A stretch of 64,000 bases of DNA from Poindextera sp963706385 (GCA_963706385.1 OY970153.1:1178001-1242000); one strand, 5' to 3'; positions 7,957 to 16,755 are shown, counted from the first letter of the stretch. Numbers and translations: made by a program. Notes: generated by a model not told the origin, from the letters alone.

Positions 7957-8322
7957 CTAGTTGACGGGCAGGGCGTAGGCCTGAAGCGCGTCGCGGCGGT
8001 CTTGCCGGCGCGTATTGGAGTCGACCTTCTGCGCCGTCTTGCGCAGCTTGCGCTCCTGGCGCTTGGCTTCCAGCGCCTGCTGCTCGGCCAGGGCGACCTG
8101 GGCGGCGGCGGCGGCCTTGGCGGCGGCGCGGGCCTGCTGGGCGGCGGCGCGTTGCTCGGCCCTGGCCGCGCGCACGGCCTCCAGCTCGGCGGCGCGCCTG
8201 GCCTGCCGATTGACGAAGGCCGGATCCGTCACAGTGGACTTCGGCTCGAACTTCTCCAGTTGAGCCTTCCTGGCCGCGGCCGCCGTGCTTAGACGGTCGG
8301 CAAATCCAGTATTCTTCAGAAT
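7957..8322 (-). CDS. DUF6481-like Ala/Arg-rich coiled-coil protein, non-ATG start
   Basis: Up to 121 aa, highly charged and alanine-rich, predicted as one long helix. The segment GFADRLSTAAAARKAQLEKF followed by DPAFVNRQARRAAELEAVR resembles the small proteins grouped as DUF6481 in alphaproteobacteria. An internal GTG would give 91 aa but would lose that conserved N-terminus. In frame upstream the only usable starts are ATT (8322) or CTG (8319), after an AAAAGAAG stretch that can serve as ribosome binding site. Either a rare start is used or the ATG has been lost. Function unknown. Confidence 0.55.
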   Translation of the reverse strand: MLKNTGFADRLSTAAAARKAQLEKFEPKSTVTDPAFVNRQARRAAELEAVRAARAEQRAAAQQARAAAKAAAAAQVALAEQQALEAKRQERKLRKTAQKVDSNTRRQDRRDALQAYALPVN

Positions 8323-8468
8323 GTTGTGCTTCTTTTCGGGATATCGACGCGCTGCGCGCCTGAACGTCCGCTCACGTCAGGCGGCGGATCGATGACTAGA
8401 TTGCATACTTTTGGCCCCAAGGCCAGGGTTTGTCCGCCGGGGCCGGCGGATAACTTGGTCACGTGGGG

Positions 8469-8732
8469 CTAACGCGCCCACTGAACGGCGGCGAACAAGA
8501 GGCCCAGGCCGAGTCCGACCATGCCCAACGCCGCGTAACAGGCCAAGCAATGCGGCCCCAGCAGCGTGGAATGCCCGCAGATCGGGCCATAGGACGCGGC
8601 GGTCAGAAATCGTCGCATGAGAACGGCATACCAGACGAGCCCGCCGCCGCTGACGGCCAGACCGCTGACGGCCAGACCGCTTCCGGAGAACCAATTCGCC
8701 ATCGGGCTCGCCCATCTGTCGGCAAGCGTCAT
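8469..8732 (-). CDS. Small cysteine-containing membrane protein
   Basis: 87 aa with a ribosome binding site (GGAGTGAAGG) before its ATG. Two membrane segments (about 17-45 and 65-85) flank YGPICGHSTLLGPHCLACYA, whose three Cys and two His look like a metal or heme site. A 15-bp tandem duplication repeats SGLAV within the first membrane segment. It diverges from ccoN, sharing the intergenic region that holds an FNR box and a strong hairpin, so it is plausibly a low-oxygen-induced partner of cytochrome oxidase or of metal delivery to it. No named family recognised. Confidence 0.62.
   Translation of the reverse strand: MTLADRWASPMANWFSGSGLAVSGLAVSGGGLVWYAVLMRRFLTAASYGPICGHSTLLGPHCLACYAALGMVGLGLGLLFAAVQWAR
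8647..8676. repeat. Two-copy 15-bp tandem repeat inside the small membrane protein gene
   Basis: CCGCTGACGGCCAGA occurs twice back to back (8647-8661 and 8662-8676), encoding a repeated SGLAV pentapeptide on the minus strand. The repeat keeps the frame and lengthens the first membrane segment by five residues. Confidence 0.9.
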
Positions 8733-8758
8733 GCGCCTTCACTCCATCGCGCCACGCC

Positions 8759-8796
8759 GTCCAGGGTCCCGTCGGCGAACGGACGGGACCCTGGAC
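8759..8796. repeat. Perfect 15-bp inverted repeat (hairpin) between divergent genes
   Basis: Arms 8759-8773 (GTCCAGGGTCCCGTC) and 8782-8796 are exact reverse complements around an 8-base loop. There is no T-run on either side, so it is not a standard terminator. It lies 27 bp upstream of the small membrane protein start and 21 bp left of the FNR box, so a leftward transcript would carry it in its 5' leader. Confidence 0.85.
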
Positions 8797-8816
8797 GATT
8801 TCGACGGTTTCACGCC

Positions 8817-8830
8817 TTGACTTAAATCAA
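8817..8830 (+). promoter_or_regulatory. FNR/FixK-type box of the cbb3 oxidase operon
   Basis: TTGACTTAAATCAA is a perfect match to TTGAY-N4-RTCAA and sits within a longer palindrome (CGCCTTGA and TCAAGGCG arms). It ends 39 bp before the ccoN ATG at 8870, the arrangement known for ccoN/fixN promoters in alphaproteobacteria. It could also act on the divergent small membrane protein gene. Confidence 0.88.
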
Positions 8831-8869
8831 GGCGACCCGACGCCTCGCCCGGCATTGAGCCGATAACGT

Positions 8870-10552
8870 ATGGTCGGGCTGAATCTCATGGTCAATGCAG
8901 AATCCAAACCTCCCGCGGCGGGGGCGGGCGACGCCCCGTACTACCTCGTCGCGACGGTCATCCTAGCCCTGCTCGCGGCGGCGGCGACCGCGGCGTCCAA
9001 GGACCCGCTGTTTCAGTTCCAGGGATGGATATTCACCCTCGCCTTCACCCTGGGCGCCTTCGTCCTGGCCGGCGGGATCGCCGCCGGATCCTTCAAGACC
9101 CCGCAGGATCGCTACGCCGACGGGGTGATCAAGGCCGGCGTCATCGCGACCATGTTCTGGGGCGCCGCGGCCATGCTGGTGGGCGTGATCATCGCCGCCC
9201 AACTCTCGTTCCCCAGGATCTTCTACTTTCCCGACTTCGGGTTCCTGAATTTCGGCCGGCTGCGTCCGCTTCACACCTCGGCGGGGATTTTCGCTTTCGG
9301 CGGCAACGCCCTTATCGCCACCTCGTTCTGGGTCGTGCAACGCACCTGCCGCGCCCGCCTATTCGGCGGCATCACGCCCTGGTTCGTGTTCTGGGGTTAC
9401 CAGCTGTTCATCCTCCTGGCGGGGCTGGGCTATCTGGTGGGAATCACCAAGAGCATGGAGTACGCGGAGCCGGAATGGCTGACCGACCTTTGGCTCACGA
9501 TCGTCTGGGTCGCCTACCTACTGGTCTTCTTGGGCACGATCTGGAAGCGGAAAGAGCCGCACATCTATGTCGCCAACTGGTTCTACCTCGCCTTCATCGT
9601 CACCATCGCCATCCTGCACATCACCAACAACCTGACCGTGCCGGTGAGCGCGCTCAACCACCGCAGCTATTCGGTGTGGGCCGGCGTGCAGAGCGCGCTG
9701 GTGCAGTGGTGGTACGGCCACAACGCGGTGGGCTTCTTCCTGACCGCCGGATTCCTCGGGATGATGTATTACTTCATCCCGAAGCGGGCCGAACGGCCGA
9801 TCTACAGCTATCGGCTGAGCATCGTGCACTTCTGGGCGCTGATCTTTCTCTACATCTGGGCCGGTCCGCACCACCTGCACTACACCGCCCTGCCGCAATG
9901 GACGCAAACCCTGGGCATGACCTTCTCGATCATGCTGTGGATGCCGTCCTGGGGCGGGATGATCAACGGGCTGATGACGCTGTCGGGGGCGTGGGACAAG
10001 CTGCGCACCGATCCGGTGATCCGGATGTTGATCGTCTCCCTGGCCTTCTACGGCATGTCCACCTTCGAGGGCCCAGTCATGTCGATCCGGGCGGTGAACG
10101 CCTTGTCGCACTACACCGACTGGACCATCGGACACGTGCATTCCGGCACGCTTGGTTGGGTCGGCTTCGTCTCCTTCGGCGCCGTCTATTGCATGGTTCC
10201 GTGGCTGTGGAAGAAGGACCGGCTGTATTCCAACGCGCTGGTCGAGTGGCACTTCTGGATCGCGACCACCGGCATCGTGCTCTACATCACCTCGATGTGG
10301 GTCTCCGGGATCTCGCAAGGCCTGATGTGGCGGGAATACACCTCGCAGGGTTTCCTGGCCTACAGCTTCGTCGAAGTCGTCGCCGCCCGGCACGTGGAGC
10401 TCGTGATCCGGCTGCTCGGCGGGCTGATGTACCTCGGGGGGACGTTGATCATGATCTACAATCTCTGGCGCACGGTTCAGCTACCCAGCTCCGAAAGCGC
10501 CAGCCATCCAGCCAATGCGACGCCCGCGCCGCTGGCCCTGGCCGCGGAGTAA
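8870..10552 (+). CDS. ccoN: cbb3-type cytochrome c oxidase subunit I
   Basis: 560 aa, multi-pass catalytic subunit of the high-affinity cbb3 terminal oxidase, which reduces O2 to water at low oxygen and conserves energy as a proton gradient. Visible landmarks: RLRPLHTSAGIFAFGGN (low-spin heme ligand region), WWYGHNAVGFFLTAGFLGMMYYF (CuB ligand and active-site region), GPHHLHYTALP (CuB His pair) and DWTIGHVHSGTLGW (heme ligands). Start is 8870 or 8888; neither has a strong ribosome binding site. First gene of ccoNOQPGHIS. Confidence 0.97.
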   Translation: MVGLNLMVNAESKPPAAGAGDAPYYLVATVILALLAAAATAASKDPLFQFQGWIFTLAFTLGAFVLAGGIAAGSFKTPQDRYADGVIKAGVIATMFWGAAAMLVGVIIAAQLSFPRIFYFPDFGFLNFGRLRPLHTSAGIFAFGGNALIATSFWVVQRTCRARLFGGITPWFVFWGYQLFILLAGLGYLVGITKSMEYAEPEWLTDLWLTIVWVAYLLVFLGTIWKRKEPHIYVANWFYLAFIVTIAILHITNNLTVPVSALNHRSYSVWAGVQSALVQWWYGHNAVGFFLTAGFLGMMYYFIPKRAERPIYSYRLSIVHFWALIFLYIWAGPHHLHYTALPQWTQTLGMTFSIMLWMPSWGGMINGLMTLSGAWDKLRTDPVIRMLIVSLAFYGMSTFEGPVMSIRAVNALSHYTDWTIGHVHSGTLGWVGFVSFGAVYCMVPWLWKKDRLYSNALVEWHFWIATTGIVLYITSMWVSGISQGLMWREYTSQGFLAYSFVEVVAARHVELVIRLLGGLMYLGGTLIMIYNLWRTVQLPSSESASHPANATPAPLALAAE

Positions 10553-10559
10553 GAAGATC

Positions 10560-11312
10560 ATGGCCAAACCGTCATCCCTGTTTTCCCGGCACGGCGGGCT
10601 TGAGCGGCACTCCTTGCTGTTGCTGATCGCCATCATCGTGGTCGTCGCCATCGGCGGCCTAGTCGAGATCACCCCGCTGTTCTATCTGCAAAGCACCATC
10701 GAGAAGGTGGGGGGCATGCGGCCCTACACCCCGCTCGAACTCGAGGGGCGCGACATCTACATCCGCGAGGGCTGCTATCTCTGCCACTCGCAGATGATCC
10801 GTCCACTGAAGGATGAGGTCGAGCGCTACGGCCACTACAGCCTGGCGGCCGAGAGCATGTACGACCACCCCTTCCAGTGGGGCTCGGAGCGGCAAGGGCC
10901 GGACCTGGCGCGGGTCGGCGGCAAGTATTCCGACTCCTGGCACCGCGATCACCTGATCGATCCGCGCTCGGTGGTGCCGGAATCGATCATGCCGCCCTAC
11001 GCCTTCCTGGCGAAGACGGAACTCGACTACCACGACATCGACCAGAAGCTGCGGACGATGAGGGTGGTCGGGGTTCCCTACACCGACGCGGAGATCGCCT
11101 CGGCGGCCGCGGACCTGAGGGCCCAGGACGACCCCAACGCCGACGCCGCGGCCCTGAAAGCCCACTACGGGGCCAAGGTGGTCGTGCGCAACTTCGGCGG
11201 CAATCCCGACAAGATAACCGAAATGGACGCCCTGATCGCCTACCTGCAGATGCTTGGCACGCTGGTGGATTTCTCCACCTACCACGCCGACGCCCCCGAA
11301 AATCAGCGGTGA
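10560..11312 (+). CDS. ccoO: cbb3 oxidase subunit II, monoheme cytochrome c
   Basis: 250 aa. One N-terminal membrane anchor (about 18-38) and one heme c motif CYLCH (72-76) in GCYLCHSQMIRP, with ESIMPPY supplying the likely Met ligand region. It passes electrons from CcoP to CcoN. It starts 7 bp after ccoN and ends 4 bp before ccoQ. Length and motif order are normal for the family. Confidence 0.97.
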   Translation: MAKPSSLFSRHGGLERHSLLLLIAIIVVVAIGGLVEITPLFYLQSTIEKVGGMRPYTPLELEGRDIYIREGCYLCHSQMIRPLKDEVERYGHYSLAAESMYDHPFQWGSERQGPDLARVGGKYSDSWHRDHLIDPRSVVPESIMPPYAFLAKTELDYHDIDQKLRTMRVVGVPYTDAEIASAAADLRAQDDPNADAAALKAHYGAKVVVRNFGGNPDKITEMDALIAYLQMLGTLVDFSTYHADAPENQR

Positions 11313-11316
11313 GGCC

Positions 11317-11469
11317 ATGACCTACGAAACATTGAGCCGTTTGGCCCAGCAAGGCGGCACCGTCTACTTCCTCATCCTGTTCGTGGGCGCCTTCGCCTAC
11401 GCGTTGTGGCCGACGAAGAAGGACGAGTTCCAGCGCGCGGCTCGCCTGCCGCTCGATGAGGATGACTGA
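11317..11469 (+). CDS. ccoQ: cbb3 oxidase small subunit CcoQ
   Basis: 50 aa with one membrane helix (FLILFVGAFAYALWP) followed by a charged tail, the usual CcoQ layout; it stabilises the cbb3 complex. ATG follows GAGG with spacing shorter than ideal. It lies between ccoO and ccoP. Confidence 0.93.
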   Translation: MTYETLSRLAQQGGTVYFLILFVGAFAYALWPTKKDEFQRAARLPLDEDD

Positions 11470-11470
11470 C

Positions 11471-12340
11471 ATGAGCGGAGACAAGGAAACCGACCCGCAC
11501 TCCGGCATGAAAACCACCGGCCACGAGTGGGACGGAATCAAGGAGCTCGATACGCCGCTGCCGCTCTGGTGGCTGTGGATCTTCTACGGAACCATCGCGG
11601 CGGCGGTGATCTACTGGATTCTGATGCCGGCCTGGCCCGGGATCAACGGCTATACGCCCGGCCTCCTGCACCAGTCGGCGCGGGTCAACGTGGTCAAGGA
11701 TCTGGCCGGTCTGAAGGCCCAGCGGGCCGCCGAGGCGAGCCAGCTTGGCGCGGCCTCGCTGGAGACCATCGAGAAGGACCCCAAACTTCTGGCCTACGCC
11801 CTGGCGGCGGGCCAGTCGCTGTTCGGCGACAACTGCGCCACCTGCCACGGCGCCGGCGGCGCCGGCGGCAAGGGCTATCCGAACCTGCGCGACGACATCT
11901 GGCTGTGGGGCGGCTCGCTGGAGGACATCCAGCGCACCATCACCTACGGCGTGCGGGCCGACGATCCCAACACCCGCTTCTCGCAGATGCCGGCGTTCGG
12001 ACGTGACCAGATACTTAAGCCCGACCAGATCGCCGACCTGACCGAATACGTGGTCGCCCTCTCCCATCGCCCAGCCGACGCGGCCGCGTCGGCGCGGGCG
12101 GCGCCGGTGTTTCACGCCAACTGCGCCGTCTGTCACGGTCCCCTGGGCCTCGGCAACCAGGCGATGGGCGCGCCCAACCTGACCGACGCCGACTGGCTCT
12201 ATGGCTCGGATCGCGCCTCGATCAAGGACCAGATCTGGAATGGCCATGGCGGCGTCATGCCGGCCTGGGGTCACCGATTTGACGCCAACACGATCAAGGC
12301 GCTGACTGTCTACATCCACGCCAACGCCGGCGGGAAATAG
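11471..12340 (+). CDS. ccoP: cbb3 oxidase subunit III, diheme cytochrome c
   Basis: 289 aa from the ATG at 11471 (an in-frame ATG at 11456 overlaps ccoQ). An N-terminal domain with the HEWDGIKELDTPLPLWW signature of CcoP, one membrane helix (33-52), and two c-type heme motifs, CATCH (122-126) and CAVCH (218-222), each followed by its own cytochrome fold. It accepts electrons from periplasmic cytochromes c, for example the one at 4397. Confidence 0.97.
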   Translation: MSGDKETDPHSGMKTTGHEWDGIKELDTPLPLWWLWIFYGTIAAAVIYWILMPAWPGINGYTPGLLHQSARVNVVKDLAGLKAQRAAEASQLGAASLETIEKDPKLLAYALAAGQSLFGDNCATCHGAGGAGGKGYPNLRDDIWLWGGSLEDIQRTITYGVRADDPNTRFSQMPAFGRDQILKPDQIADLTEYVVALSHRPADAAASARAAPVFHANCAVCHGPLGLGNQAMGAPNLTDADWLYGSDRASIKDQIWNGHGGVMPAWGHRFDANTIKALTVYIHANAGGK

Positions 12341-12363
12341 TCGCGGAATTTGAGTAGGCCGCC

Positions 12364-13866
12364 ATGGTCACCGTAATCGATCGATCCGCTCCCGAGGGCG
12401 AGGGTGCGCGCCATGGACCAGTGTCCGCGGCCGCCGCGGTCCGGGCCAAGGCCGGCGGAGACGACAAGCTCTACAAGCCGCGCACGCCGATCTACCCCAA
12501 GCTGGTGCATGGCTTCTGGCGGATGGTGAAATGGGCGCTGCTGGTGGCGACCCTGGCGGTCTATTACCTCACGCCCTGGATCCGCTGGCCCCGGCCGGAG
12601 GGCCTGCCGCAGCAGGCGGTGCTTGTGGATTTCACCGGCCGGCGGTTCTACTTCTTCTTCATCCAGCTCTGGCCGCAGGAGGTGTATTTCATCACCGGCC
12701 TGTTGGTGATGGCCGCCCTCGCCCTTTTCCTGACCACCGCCCTGTTCGGCCGGCTGTGGTGCGGTTACGCCTGCCCGCAGACGGTGTGGACCGACCTCTA
12801 CATCGTGGTGGAGCGCCTGTTCGAGGGCGACCGCAACGCCCGCATGAGGCTGGACGCCGCGCCGATGTCGCTGGACAAGGCCTGGCGCAAGGGCGGCAAG
12901 CACCTGGTTTGGATCCTGATCGCGCTCGCCACCGGCGGGGCCTGGGTGTTCTATTTCCAGGACGCGCCAACGCTATGGAAGACGCTGTTCGTCGGCCAGG
13001 CGCCGGTCACCACCTATGTCTCGGTCGCGGTCCTGACCTTCACCACCTACACCCTGGCCGGGACCATGCGCGAGCAGGTCTGCACCTATCTGTGCCCATG
13101 GCCGCGCATCCAGGGGGCGATGCTGGACGAGCATTCCTTGCAGGTCACCTACCGCAGGGACCGCGGCGAGCCGCGCGGGCCGCACAAGAAGGCCGAAGGC
13201 TGGGAGGGCCGTGGCGACTGCGTGGACTGCGACCAGTGCGTGGTGGCCTGCCCGATGGGCATCGACATCCGCGACGGCTCGCAGATCGAATGCATCAACT
13301 GCGGCCTGTGCGTCGACGCCTGCGACGAGATCATGACCCGGGTGGGCCGGCCGCGGCAGCTGATCTCCTACGACACCGATGCCGCGCTCGAAGACCGGGT
13401 GGCTGGGCGCAAGCCGGTTTACAAGCTGGTCCGGCCGCGGACGATCTACTACGGCGTGGCCCTCTCGCTGGTCACCGGCCTGATGGCTTTTGGCCTTTCG
13501 ACGCGGAGCCCGGTGGTGTTCGACGTGCTGCACGACCGCAATCCGACCTTCGTGGCCTTGGGAGACGGCTCGATCCGCGACGGCTACACCCTGAAAGTGG
13601 CCAACCGGAGCTTCCAGCGCCAGACCTACGCCGTCACCCTGACCGGCCTGTCCGCCGACCGCCTGAAGACCCCGGGCGTCGATGCGACCAGCGGCCCGCT
13701 GAGCCTGACGGTCGAGCCCAATCAGGTGGCTTCCCTGCGCGTGCTGGTGTCGGCCCCGGCCGCTGCATTGACCGCGCCAAGCATACCGGTCGCCTTCCAT
13801 CTTCGCGCCGGCAAGGTGGCGGCCGACGTGCCGTCGGTGTTTCTCTCCGGAGCCGCGAATCCATGA
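12364..13866 (+). CDS. ccoG: Cytochrome c oxidase accessory protein CcoG (FixG/RdxA)
   Basis: 500 aa polyferredoxin with several membrane segments. Two [4Fe-4S] Cys clusters are intact: C286/C289/C292/C296 and C310/C313/C316/C320. LWCGYACPQTVWTD and VCTYLCPWPRIQGAM add Cys pairs in the membrane region. A C-terminal Ig-like domain follows a last helix. CcoG reduces Cu(II) for insertion into cbb3 oxidase. Its stop overlaps the fixH start (ATGATGA). Confidence 0.96.
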   Translation: MVTVIDRSAPEGEGARHGPVSAAAAVRAKAGGDDKLYKPRTPIYPKLVHGFWRMVKWALLVATLAVYYLTPWIRWPRPEGLPQQAVLVDFTGRRFYFFFIQLWPQEVYFITGLLVMAALALFLTTALFGRLWCGYACPQTVWTDLYIVVERLFEGDRNARMRLDAAPMSLDKAWRKGGKHLVWILIALATGGAWVFYFQDAPTLWKTLFVGQAPVTTYVSVAVLTFTTYTLAGTMREQVCTYLCPWPRIQGAMLDEHSLQVTYRRDRGEPRGPHKKAEGWEGRGDCVDCDQCVVACPMGIDIRDGSQIECINCGLCVDACDEIMTRVGRPRQLISYDTDAALEDRVAGRKPVYKLVRPRTIYYGVALSLVTGLMAFGLSTRSPVVFDVLHDRNPTFVALGDGSIRDGYTLKVANRSFQRQTYAVTLTGLSADRLKTPGVDATSGPLSLTVEPNQVASLRVLVSAPAAALTAPSIPVAFHLRAGKVAADVPSVFLSGAANP

Positions 13867-14354
13867 TGAGCCTCTCGCAAACCCATCCCCCCTTCGTGCT
13901 GAAGGGCTGGCACGTGCTCGCCGCCCTGCTGGCCTTCTTCGGCGCCGACATCGCGGTGAACGCTTATTTCATGATCACCGCCTACCGGACCTTTCCCGGC
14001 GAGACCTCGGTGACGCCCTACGAGGACGGCTTGGCGTATGACGACACGCTAAACCAGCTCCACGCCCAGGAAGCCCTGGGCTGGCGCATTTCGGCCGGCG
14101 CCGCCGACCCGGCTCATCTTCGGGTCCAGGCGTCCGATCGGGCGGGCGCGCCGTTGCGCGGCCTTGGCGTGAGCGGCGAGCTGCTGCGCCCCGCCACCGA
14201 GTCCGGCCGCAAGGCCATGGCGTTCAAGGAAACCGCGCCCGGCATTTACGCCGCCGCCGCCGGCCCGCTCAGCGGCGCCTGGGACCTGCATCTCACCCTG
14301 ATCGACGCTCACGGCCGCAAGGCCCTGGCCGAAAGGCGACTGGTGCTGCCATGA
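13863..14354 (+). CDS. ccoH: cbb3 assembly protein CcoH/FixH
   Basis: 163 aa. N-terminal KGWHVLAALLAFFGADIAVNAYF membrane anchor, then a periplasmic domain starting at TAYRTFPG, the FixH family signature. FixH is needed for cbb3 assembly and works with the CcoI copper pump. It overlaps ccoG by 4 bp and the P-type ATPase gene by 4 bp. Confidence 0.92.
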   Translation: MMSLSQTHPPFVLKGWHVLAALLAFFGADIAVNAYFMITAYRTFPGETSVTPYEDGLAYDDTLNQLHAQEALGWRISAGAADPAHLRVQASDRAGAPLRGLGVSGELLRPATESGRKAMAFKETAPGIYAAAAGPLSGAWDLHLTLIDAHGRKALAERRLVLP

Positions 14355-16537
14355 CCTCGCTCGGCGCCGACCTCAGCGGGTTCCTCGCCCACGAAGCGGG
14401 CGGGGCGGCGAGGCTGGAGCTCCTGGTGCCCGGCGCCCGCTGCGCCGGCTGCATGGCCAAGATCGAACGCGGCTTGGCGGCGCTGCCACAGGTCAAGCAG
14501 GCGCGGCTGAACCTGACGAGCCACAAGCTGAGCGTGACCTTCGACGGGCCGGACGGCGATCCGGCGCGCATCGTCGAGGCGCTGGACGATCTGGGCTATG
14601 CGTCGAGCCTGTTCGATCCGGCCGAGGCCAAGGCGGCCGAGGACCGCGAGGGCCGACGCCTGACCCTGGCCCTGGGCGTCGCGGGCTTCGGCGCCGGCAA
14701 TGTGATGATATTCTCGGTGCCGGTCTGGGCCGGCCTGTTCGGCCAGGAGCTGGGCGCCAGCACCCGCGCGTTGATGTACTGGGCCTCGGCGATCATCGCC
14801 ACGCCCTGCGCGCTCTACGCCGGCCAGACCTTCTTCCAGTCGGCGTGGTCCTCGCTGCGGCGGCGGCGCGCCAACATGGACGTGCCGATCTCCATCGGGG
14901 TGATCCTGACCCTGATCGTCAGCTTTTCCGAGACCATCCAGGGTGGCCGGCACGCCTATTTCGACGCGGCGGTGTCGCTGCTGTTCCTGCTGCTGATCGG
15001 CCGCTGGCTGGACCACAAGCTGAGGTCCAGGGCGCAGGGCGCGGCGCGCGATCTTCTGGCCCTGCAGGCGCCGGTGGCCCGCCGACTGGACGCGGCGGGC
15101 GTCGAGCATGGCGTGCCGGTGGCCGAGGTGGCGATCGGCGACCGCCTGGCCGTCGCGCCCGGCGAGCGCGTGCCGGTGGACGGCCGCGTCGAGACCGGGG
15201 ACTCGTTGCTGGACAACGCCCTGATCACCGGGGAGACCATACCGGCCGCCGTGGCTCCCGGCAGCCTGGCGCATGCCGGCGCCCTGAACCTGAGCGGGCG
15301 GCTGGTGATGCGGGCCGAGGCGGCCTCGCGGGACTCGGCGCTCGCCGCCATCGCGCGGCTGATGGAGACCGGCGCCCAGTCCAAGTCCGCCTATGTCCGC
15401 ATGGCCGACAAGGCCGCCTCGATCTATGTGCCGGTGGTGCACGGGCTGGCGCTCGTCACCTTCCTGGGCGGTTGGGTCTATGGCCTTGGCCCGCGCGAGG
15501 CCCTGCTGCGCGCCGCCGCGGTGCTGATCGTCACCTGTCCCTGCGCCCTGGGCCTAGCCGTGCCGGCGGTGCAGATCGCCGCCAGCGGCCGGCTGTTCGG
15601 CAAACGGGTGCTGGTCAAGTCCGGGGCCGCGCTGGAGCGCCTGGCCGAGGTGGATCACGTGGTGTTCGACAAGACCGGCGTCTTGACCGAGGGCCGCCCG
15701 CGGCTGGCGTCCGCGCCGCGGGATTTGGTCGCCGCCGCCGCGCCGCTGGCGCGCGCCTCGCGCCATCCGCTGGCCCAGGCCCTGTCGCGCGAGGCAGGAC
15801 CCGGCCCGGTGGCCGAGGCGGTGAAGGAATCCGCCGGCCTCGGCGTCGAAGGCGTGGTCGGCGGGCGCCGCGCGCGCCTGGGGCGCGCCGCCTTTCTCGG
15901 CGCGGACGCGGGCCAGGGCGTCGAGACCGAGCTGTGGTTCGGCTACGACGGCGAGGCGCCGCGCAGGCTCGCCTTCGCCGACACCGTGCGCGCGGATGCG
16001 GCCGAGGCGGTCGCCGCCCTGAAGGCGCGCGGGATCACGGTGGAAGTGCTATCCGGCGACGTGGCCGCCGCGGTGGCCCGCGCGGCCGAGGCGGCCGGGA
16101 TCGAACGCTGGCGCGCGGGCCTGACCCCGATCGAGAAGTCCGACGCCATCGACGCGCTGAAAGCGGCCGGGCGCAAGGCCCTGATGGTCGGGGACGGGCT
16201 GAACGACGCCGCCGCCCTGGCCCGCGCCCATGCCTCGATGGCGCCCGGCGCGGCGGTCGACGCCAGCCAGAACGCCGCCGACCTGGTGTTCGAGGGCGAA
16301 GGCCTGATGGCGGTGGTCGACGCAATCGACGTGGCCCGCGCCGCCAAGCGCAGGGCGCTGGAGAACTTCGGCTTTTCGGCGCTGTATAATCTGGTGGCCG
16401 CGCCGGCGGCGATGCTTGGCCTGATCAATCCCCTGCTGGCGGCGATCGCCATGTCGGGCTCCTCGCTGGTGGTGACGCTGAACGCCTTGCGCATGAACCT
16501 CGCGGCCCGCCACGGCGGCGAAGGGTCCGGGCGATGA
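14351..16537 (+). CDS. ccoI: Copper-transporting P-type ATPase for cbb3 assembly
   Basis: 728 aa. One N-terminal heavy-metal domain with CAGC (31-34); eight membrane helices are expected; TCPCALG with the CPC ion-binding motif (396-398); phosphorylated aspartate D440 in FDKTG; MVGDGLNDAAAL hinge motif near the C-terminus. TGE actuator motif at 293-295. FixI-type (CopA2) ATPases export Cu(I) to supply the cbb3 active site rather than for tolerance. Overlaps fixH and ccoS by 4 bp each. Confidence 0.95.
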   Translation: MTSLGADLSGFLAHEAGGAARLELLVPGARCAGCMAKIERGLAALPQVKQARLNLTSHKLSVTFDGPDGDPARIVEALDDLGYASSLFDPAEAKAAEDREGRRLTLALGVAGFGAGNVMIFSVPVWAGLFGQELGASTRALMYWASAIIATPCALYAGQTFFQSAWSSLRRRRANMDVPISIGVILTLIVSFSETIQGGRHAYFDAAVSLLFLLLIGRWLDHKLRSRAQGAARDLLALQAPVARRLDAAGVEHGVPVAEVAIGDRLAVAPGERVPVDGRVETGDSLLDNALITGETIPAAVAPGSLAHAGALNLSGRLVMRAEAASRDSALAAIARLMETGAQSKSAYVRMADKAASIYVPVVHGLALVTFLGGWVYGLGPREALLRAAAVLIVTCPCALGLAVPAVQIAASGRLFGKRVLVKSGAALERLAEVDHVVFDKTGVLTEGRPRLASAPRDLVAAAAPLARASRHPLAQALSREAGPGPVAEAVKESAGLGVEGVVGGRRARLGRAAFLGADAGQGVETELWFGYDGEAPRRLAFADTVRADAAEAVAALKARGITVEVLSGDVAAAVARAAEAAGIERWRAGLTPIEKSDAIDALKAAGRKALMVGDGLNDAAALARAHASMAPGAAVDASQNAADLVFEGEGLMAVVDAIDVARAAKRRALENFGFSALYNLVAAPAAMLGLINPLLAAIAMSGSSLVVTLNALRMNLAARHGGEGSGR

Positions 16538-16689
16538 GCATCATTCTGATCCTCGCCCCGGTTTCGCTGATGCTAGCCCTGATCGGCCTCGGCGCCTTCT
16601 GGTGGACGGTCAAGACTGGCCAGTACGACGACCCCGCCGGCGACGCCGCGCGGATCCTGAACGATCAGTTGGACGATTTCCCGGATTGA
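16534..16689 (+). CDS. ccoS: cbb3 assembly protein CcoS
   Basis: 51 aa: one N-terminal membrane helix (about 3-24) then GAFWWTVKTGQYDDPAGDAARIL, the CcoS/FixS signature. Required for maturation of cbb3 oxidase. ATG overlaps the ATPase stop (ATGA). The gene's own TGA stop lies inside the FNR-type box that precedes hemN. Confidence 0.93.
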   Translation: MSIILILAPVSLMLALIGLGAFWWTVKTGQYDDPAGDAARILNDQLDDFPD

Positions 16690-16699
16690 TCCAGGTCAC
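16686..16699 (+). promoter_or_regulatory. FNR/FixK-type box upstream of hemN
   Basis: TTGATCCAGGTCAC matches TTGAY-N4-RTCAA except for the last base. It begins within the ccoS stop codon and ends 56 bp before the hemN ATG, so hemN probably has its own oxygen-controlled promoter besides read-through from the cco operon. Confidence 0.65.
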
Positions 16700-16755
16700 G
16701 GCGCGCGCTTGGATGCTCGTCAGGGTGGGGGCCCGTCAATGACCTGGACTTCGCG

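Noticed and set aside
9025..10626. Long plus-strand reading frame (over 500 codons) over ccoN
   Set aside because: Arg/His/Pro/Gly-rich shadow of ccoN in another frame, a typical high-GC artefact; ccoN carries all oxidase motifs.
12531..14354. Long reading frame over ccoG/ccoH in a shifted frame
   Set aside because: Only its last part coincides with real ccoH; the rest is out-of-frame shadow of ccoG.
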